Under the pieces are notes generated by a model that did not search any database, was not told the DNA's origin, and saw only the letters and a program-made list of their open reading frames with translations. Position numbers and translations under genes: made by a program. A DNA stretch of 42,942 nt from a virus: positions 1 through 42,942 of IMG/VR virus record IMGVR_UViG_3300046817_000924. One strand, given 5' to 3'. Positions 39,611 through 42,942 of this stretch are shown piece by piece (within the stretch, counting starts at the first letter, position 1; each line of letters starts with the position of its first letter).

Positions 39611-41112
39611 TGTAGTCTGATCCCATCTAGGCCAGCGGGGTTCCAATCTTCTTTGGTTCCGTCAGCGAGGAGTCGGTATCGATGCGCCCAGTTTTGGCCG
39701 CCGACTATTTCACCAGGAATTGTCATGGTGCGTCCAGAGCGAGAGTGTTGTGTTACTTGGATATTGTTGAGAGCCTTTTCTAACATGTTAAATTCTTCGC
39801 GTTCGGAGCAGAATGGATATTGAAAATAGATGGCATCGTGGAGTTGACTTAGGATTTGGACTTCTGTTCCTTGGTACTTCCAGAGGCGGTATAGACCAAG
39901 ATTAACTGCGTCGGCGGTTGCGGATTGGAACATATAGGCGATGGCGGATTTCCATGTTTCGCGGTCGGTAGGGCGGTCAAAGAAGTCACGCCTGCGGCCA
40001 TAGCTGTTGGTTAGGTTTCTTTCGGTTTGAAGAACTGCAATGATATATTGATGCATTTCGCGGATTGGGAATGCGGCGAAGTAACGGTCTTGGAACTCTT
40101 GAACAAGATGGAGTGGAATTCGAGTTTGCCGGGAGATTTCGTTTGGTTCGCCCAGGTAGTTGGTTGCGTGTCCGAGTCGTTTGCTGGCATCGCGATATGT
40201 GAAGAAACGGTAGAAACGCCGCTCGGCAATTGCACGATCCTTTTTAAGATCCCCAGTCCACGCCCATTCGGGATAAAGTAGGCGTGTAACGTAAGTATGG
40301 AGATCGCCTGACTCGCAGGCGTTGAGATAAGTCCAGTCTCCCAGGACGGTTCCCAGGAACCAACCAACATCGCGGGCTTCTGATTGCGCTTTATCAATAC
40401 CATAGAGTTTGTATCCAGGATCGGGGATGAAGACGCGACGGAGAATTTCAGAAATGTTTTGGAAATTGTTTCCGGTTTGTCGCCAAGCTTGATCGGTTTC
40501 ATTGTAGATCATGAAGGGAGATTTGGAACTAGAAAAGCGACCGGTCTTGGTTCCGGCAATGTTGTAGGAACAACGCCAACGCCAATCGGAATCAATTTCG
40601 GTTTCGAGAACTTGGAGTGATTTGCCTAGGTCGCGGTGGGTTAGAATTCCATTGACTATCGGGGCGGCGAAAGGGTCGGAAAGTTCGAGCTTTTCTAGCG
40701 TAGCTCGGTCCATTGGAAGTTTGGTTTCGCCCATTGTGGTTTTTTTGATTTGGGGCAACTTCATTATGTCGTAGAATAGATGTTGGAGTTGCTTACCGGA
40801 ATTGGGAAGCTTTTCGGTAAAGTTGCAGCCGATGGCGGAGATTATATTGGAAAGATTGGTCCAGGTGTTGGAGCGTTTGTTGCCAAGTTCGATGATAGCC
40901 CGCTCGCGTTCTTCCATATCAACGAGGAAGCCGCGCAAGGTCATTTCCATTGTAACGCCCATTAGGGCGCGCTCGAAGCGGTATATTAAGTCGTCGTTCT
41001 GACGTAACTCAACGCGGGCGTCGTTGATTTGGTATGTGGCCGCGCAATCAAATCCATTATAAATTGGATCGGTCGCGTCGGCTATTTCTACTTTGTGGCC
41101 AGCGATTATCAT
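39607..41112 (-). CDS. family A DNA polymerase lacking an exonuclease domain
   Basis: The 501-residue protein is a polymerase I-type palm/fingers/thumb. Motif A is GIDKAQSEAR at 238-247 (Asp 240, Glu 245, Arg 247; Tyr/Ser of the usual DYSQIELR replaced), motif B RDASKRLGHATNYLG at 307-321 (Arg 307, Lys 311, Tyr 319) and motif C QLHDAIYF at 423-430 with HDA rather than HDE. The frame starts at the point where the 3'-5' exonuclease of related enzymes would end (IYNGFDCAATY), so proofreading is absent from this chain. It is the phage replicative polymerase candidate. ATG 41112 lies one base after the upstream stop. Confidence 0.88.
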   Translation of the reverse strand: MIIAGHKVEIADATDPIYNGFDCAATYQINDARVELRQNDDLIYRFERALMGVTMEMTLRGFLVDMEERERAIIELGNKRSNTWTNLSNIISAIGCNFTEKLPNSGKQLQHLFYDIMKLPQIKKTTMGETKLPMDRATLEKLELSDPFAAPIVNGILTHRDLGKSLQVLETEIDSDWRWRCSYNIAGTKTGRFSSSKSPFMIYNETDQAWRQTGNNFQNISEILRRVFIPDPGYKLYGIDKAQSEARDVGWFLGTVLGDWTYLNACESGDLHTYVTRLLYPEWAWTGDLKKDRAIAERRFYRFFTYRDASKRLGHATNYLGEPNEISRQTRIPLHLVQEFQDRYFAAFPIREMHQYIIAVLQTERNLTNSYGRRRDFFDRPTDRETWKSAIAYMFQSATADAVNLGLYRLWKYQGTEVQILSQLHDAIYFQYPFCSEREEFNMLEKALNNIQVTQHSRSGRTMTIPGEIVGGQNWAHRYRLLADGTKEDWNPAGLDGIRLQ

Positions 41113-41113
41113 G

Positions 41114-41434
41114 TTATTTTATACCTACAACATAGACCACGACTCCGATGTAACCAGATCGATAGACCGATCCCATTTGTGCGATCTCCCCACCAACAAT
41201 TGAAATGTTTTCTTTTTTAGCCGCTTGAGATAACCCAATTGAGAAATCGTCAATCCAAGGCCCCATTGAATGAACGCTTAAATCATCTACCGCAGAAATA
41301 GGATTGATACCTTTAATTCGCATTTTGTAGCAGGCTTTTCGAACTGCTGAAGAACTCATCTTTCGAATTTGTCTACGGTTCAATCGATCAACTCGTTTTC
41401 TATGGGACGCGCCAATGGTGATTTCTATAATCAT
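41114..41434 (-). CDS. short AIR-synthetase (PurM)-like protein
   Basis: The 106-residue product (ATG 41434; a longer frame from 41530 would overlap the deaminase-like gene). Residues 50-104 (DDLSVHSMGPWIDDF, SQAAKKENISIVGGEIAQM, GYIGVVVYVVG) parallel the central part of phosphoribosylformylglycinamidine cyclo-ligase, in which an ND-loop is followed by IVGGETAEMP and GVV strands. The rest of the roughly 340-residue enzyme is missing, including the usual DGVGTK loop. The first 50 residues are highly basic (RRKRVDRLNRRQIRK). It may be a remnant or a repurposed ligand- or DNA-binding piece. Purine synthesis by this fragment alone is unlikely. Confidence 0.5.
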   Translation of the reverse strand: MIIEITIGASHRKRVDRLNRRQIRKMSSSAVRKACYKMRIKGINPISAVDDLSVHSMGPWIDDFSIGLSQAAKKENISIVGGEIAQMGSVYRSGYIGVVVYVVGIK

Positions 41435-41439
41435 AGCAA

Positions 41440-42084
41440 TTAGCTCGGTTCGTTCCTTGCGGGTTGGGGGCCGGGTTCTTGGTTTTGGTATTTGCCGCGG
41501 TATGGAAGATCGGTTGGTTCGTCGAGCCATTCAAACTTGACTTGACAAACTGGATCGCCGCGTTTGTAATGGATGGTTGTGTTGCCACAGTTTATGAGTT
41601 CGACTGTTAGGAAACCTTCCCAACCGGGGTCTAGGTGGGTGTTGAAAGCGGAAATAAATACGCGGGCGTAGGATGATTTGTCGAGAACGGAACCGCAGAT
41701 GTTGGCTGGGAATGCAAAACGCTCGATAGTAGAGGCGAGTGCTGTATAATTGGTATTTGAAATTCGATCTTTAAATTCGGAATATTCTTCGGCGTGCATA
41801 AAATCTTGATGTGCCATTCGTTGTAGAAATTCAGCAACAATCCAAAATGGCATTGGTTCGAGAATTAATTCTTCTTCGGCAATACGGCAGTCGTAGGTGC
41901 AAGAACTGAGGCCGAATGATTTGCCGTTCTGGGTTCCGCGTTCGACGAATGGAGCAATGAGAGGTTTTTCTAAAGTGTCTATTACATATCTGTTTAAAAT
42001 TTTATGGTGGTATATTGATATGTATTCTCTAACGTAATTTGGAACGCAAAGTCTTCGGATTGATTGGGCTGAGAGGACGGTCAT
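41440..42084 (-). CDS. dCTP deaminase / dUTPase-superfamily protein
   Basis: The 214-residue product has the trimeric dCTP deaminase/dUTPase fold motifs. These are AFPANICGSVLDKSSYAR (equivalent to the conserved Ser/Arg phosphate loop) and HLDPGWEGFLTVELINCGN, then IHYKRGDPVCQVKF (the Gln strand). It would make dUMP from dCTP or dUTP, feeding the ThyX-like enzyme downstream. The first 75 residues contain an unusual HHKILNRYVIDTLEKPLIAPF segment. A specialised reaction, such as bifunctional dCTP deaminase/dUTPase, cannot be excluded. It heads the main metabolic part of the operon. Confidence 0.8.
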   Translation of the reverse strand: MTVLSAQSIRRLCVPNYVREYISIYHHKILNRYVIDTLEKPLIAPFVERGTQNGKSFGLSSCTYDCRIAEEELILEPMPFWIVAEFLQRMAHQDFMHAEEYSEFKDRISNTNYTALASTIERFAFPANICGSVLDKSSYARVFISAFNTHLDPGWEGFLTVELINCGNTTIHYKRGDPVCQVKFEWLDEPTDLPYRGKYQNQEPGPQPARNEPS

Positions 42085-42097
42085 AGGGTTGGGTTCC

Positions 42098-42325
42098 TTA
42101 GGCGGCGCAGAATTCGGCGTCGGGCCAGGATGGAGAGCAGGGAAGATATTGTACTGTCATTCCTTCTTCAAGGATGATGACATTGGTTTTAGGATTGCTC
42201 ATTGCTTCATTCCACATTTCTTGTATTCGTTCGATTTGTTCTCTGGATAAATTTCCTGGAACGGTTAGAATGTATTTGCCGCCTGGCGGTGGATCACAAA
42301 TGAATATGTGGCCGTCGTCCTCCAT
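42098..42325 (-). CDS. 75-residue hypothetical protein
   Basis: ATG 42325 has GGAG nine bases upstream. A TTG at 42340 would add five residues but overlaps the upstream gene. The sequence has a beta/alpha look (HIFICDPPPGGKYILTV, REQIERIQEMWNEAM, NVIILEEGMTVQYL). No family was recognised. The pattern of two strands, helix, strand is seen in several unnamed phage proteins. Confidence 0.5.
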   Translation of the reverse strand: MEDDGHIFICDPPPGGKYILTVPGNLSREQIERIQEMWNEAMSNPKTNVIILEEGMTVQYLPCSPSWPDAEFCAA

Positions 42326-42327
42326 TT

Positions 42328-42504
42328 TTATGCACTCCAATTGAAAAGATGATAGAGTGGTGGTCTTGCTTCGAGTTGTTTTAATTCTTCTTCGAGGGTT
42401 TGTAGCAAGTTTTGTGTCTGTTCAATTTTCTCTTTTAATCGTCCAACTCTGGAATCGTATCGCCAAGCGGTTTCGGATGATTGGTAGGAAGCAATGTCGT
42501 CCAT
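42328..42504 (-). CDS. 58-residue coiled-coil protein
   Basis: ATG 42504 has GAGG eight bases upstream. Residues 17-46 are a likely coiled coil (RVGRLKEKIEQTQNLLQTL, EEELKQLEA), and the last 12 residues are aromatic (LYHLFNW). Its stop lies three bases before the next gene's start. Unknown function. Confidence 0.5.
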   Translation of the reverse strand: MDDIASYQSSETAWRYDSRVGRLKEKIEQTQNLLQTLEEELKQLEARPPLYHLFNWSA

Positions 42505-42508
42505 CTTA

Positions 42509-42721
42509 TTAACCTCCAAATACAGATGTTGCTTCAAACGCTTTTTTTCGCGCTACGCACCGTTTTACACGTTCTATAATCTGAGTATCAAAACATGCTG
42601 TCGAATTAGGATCATTTTGGAATTCTGTATTTATTAAATCTAGTAACATAAAAGCTTCTTGTGTGTTTTTAAAATTTTCTTCTATTGCTTGCTGTGCAGA
42701 AGCGGTTAGTTGGGTTTGCAT
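42509..42721 (-). CDS. 70-residue hypothetical helical protein
   Basis: ATG 42721 overlaps the stop of the upstream gene (TAATG). The product is mainly helical (ASAQQAIEENFKNTQEAFMLLDL, IIERVKRCVARKKAFEA). No family was recognised. Confidence 0.5.
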   Translation of the reverse strand: MQTQLTASAQQAIEENFKNTQEAFMLLDLINTEFQNDPNSTACFDTQIIERVKRCVARKKAFEATSVFGG

Positions 42722-42921
42722 TAGATGAAGCCTTTTTCTTGGGCTAGCCATTCGGGCATTGTCATTGTTCCAATATTTGGATCACGGTCTGAAGCGTCCC
42801 ATTCGCATTGGAACTTTGGTATCCATTCGGTTCGAGAGCCATCGTAGAAACGATAGGCGAGCGGGGTTTCGAACGGAACGACGAGTTCGCCGGAAATGTC
42901 GATTAATTTATTGTTGGGCAT
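42721..42921 (-). CDS. 66-residue conserved small phage protein
   Basis: ATG 42921 follows AGAGAGGAT, a good ribosome binding site. The C-terminal pattern WIPKFQCEWD, then MTMPEWLAQEKGFI is widespread in small phage proteins of early operons, function unknown. It is the first - strand gene in the window, and the promoter for the operon would lie beyond 42921 (only 21 bases remain). Confidence 0.6.
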   Translation of the reverse strand: MPNNKLIDISGELVVPFETPLAYRFYDGSRTEWIPKFQCEWDASDRDPNIGTMTMPEWLAQEKGFI

Positions 42922-42942
42922 TTCGTAAATCCTCTCTAATCG

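Noticed and set aside
1-42942. tRNA genes, CRISPR arrays, insertion sequences, integrase or lysogeny genes
   Set aside because: None could be recognised. Intergenic gaps are too short for most of these.

Overview
The window is a tightly packed tailed double-stranded DNA bacteriophage genome, or most of one, of siphovirus type (HK97-fold capsid, long non-contractile tail). There is no ribosomal, tRNA or chromosomal gene. The virion genes are all on the + strand (58-32140) and the DNA/nucleotide metabolism genes are all on the - strand (42921 down to 32198). The two blocks converge on a strong intrinsic terminator at 32160-32193. Almost every gene touches or overlaps its neighbour, no stretch above 300 bases lacks a gene, and GTG/TTG starts are common. 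No integrase, repressor or partition gene was seen, which suggests a lytic phage. The host cannot be read directly. The B12-dependent ribonucleotide reductase and the general resemblance of the small proteins to phages of Alphaproteobacteria make such a host plausible, but that is inference.

Layout of the + strand: small and large terminase (58-2099); a fused prohead protease/scaffold/major capsid gene (2172-4496); a five-enzyme sugar module with two tiny membrane proteins (4509-8530: Maf/DUF115-like transferase, GT8-like, GT9-like, FkbM methyltransferase, KpsS-like transferase); a small protein and the portal (8523-10240); a collagen-like protein (10224-11288); a fibre/appendage cluster (11289-18243) with a 1343-residue fibre; head-tail connector, head closure, tail terminator and tail tube (18248-20273); a tail assembly chaperone with a predicted -1 frameshift (20310-20929); a tape measure protein (21690-23600); tail tip/hub and distal proteins (23607-28277); a second fibre cluster (28300-31534); and a membrane-anchored GAF-like protein (31547-32140).

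Layout of the - strand, in transcription order: four small unknown proteins; dCTP deaminase-like protein; a short AIR-synthetase(PurM)-like protein; an exonuclease-less family A DNA polymerase; three small proteins; a P-loop helicase-like protein; a 2H phosphoesterase resembling the anti-CBASS nuclease Acb1; a small unknown; dNMP kinase; a ThyX-like thymidylate synthase; a class II ribonucleotide reductase; a 47-residue zinc-ribbon protein; and a prim-pol primase. Together these would give the phage its own dNTP supply and replication core, plus one likely counter-defence enzyme.

The most interesting points are the Acb1-like enzyme (37176-37601), the sugar-modification module set inside the head genes next to a collagen-like protein, the PurM-like fragment beside the polymerase, the unlisted zinc-ribbon gene coupled to the primase, and a G+T-rich + strand that persists across both gene orientations but weakens in the big fibre gene. 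No endolysin or holin could be recognised. The window edges lie where the two divergent gene blocks would meet if the molecule were circular, so this may be a whole genome opened between them, but that is not proven.
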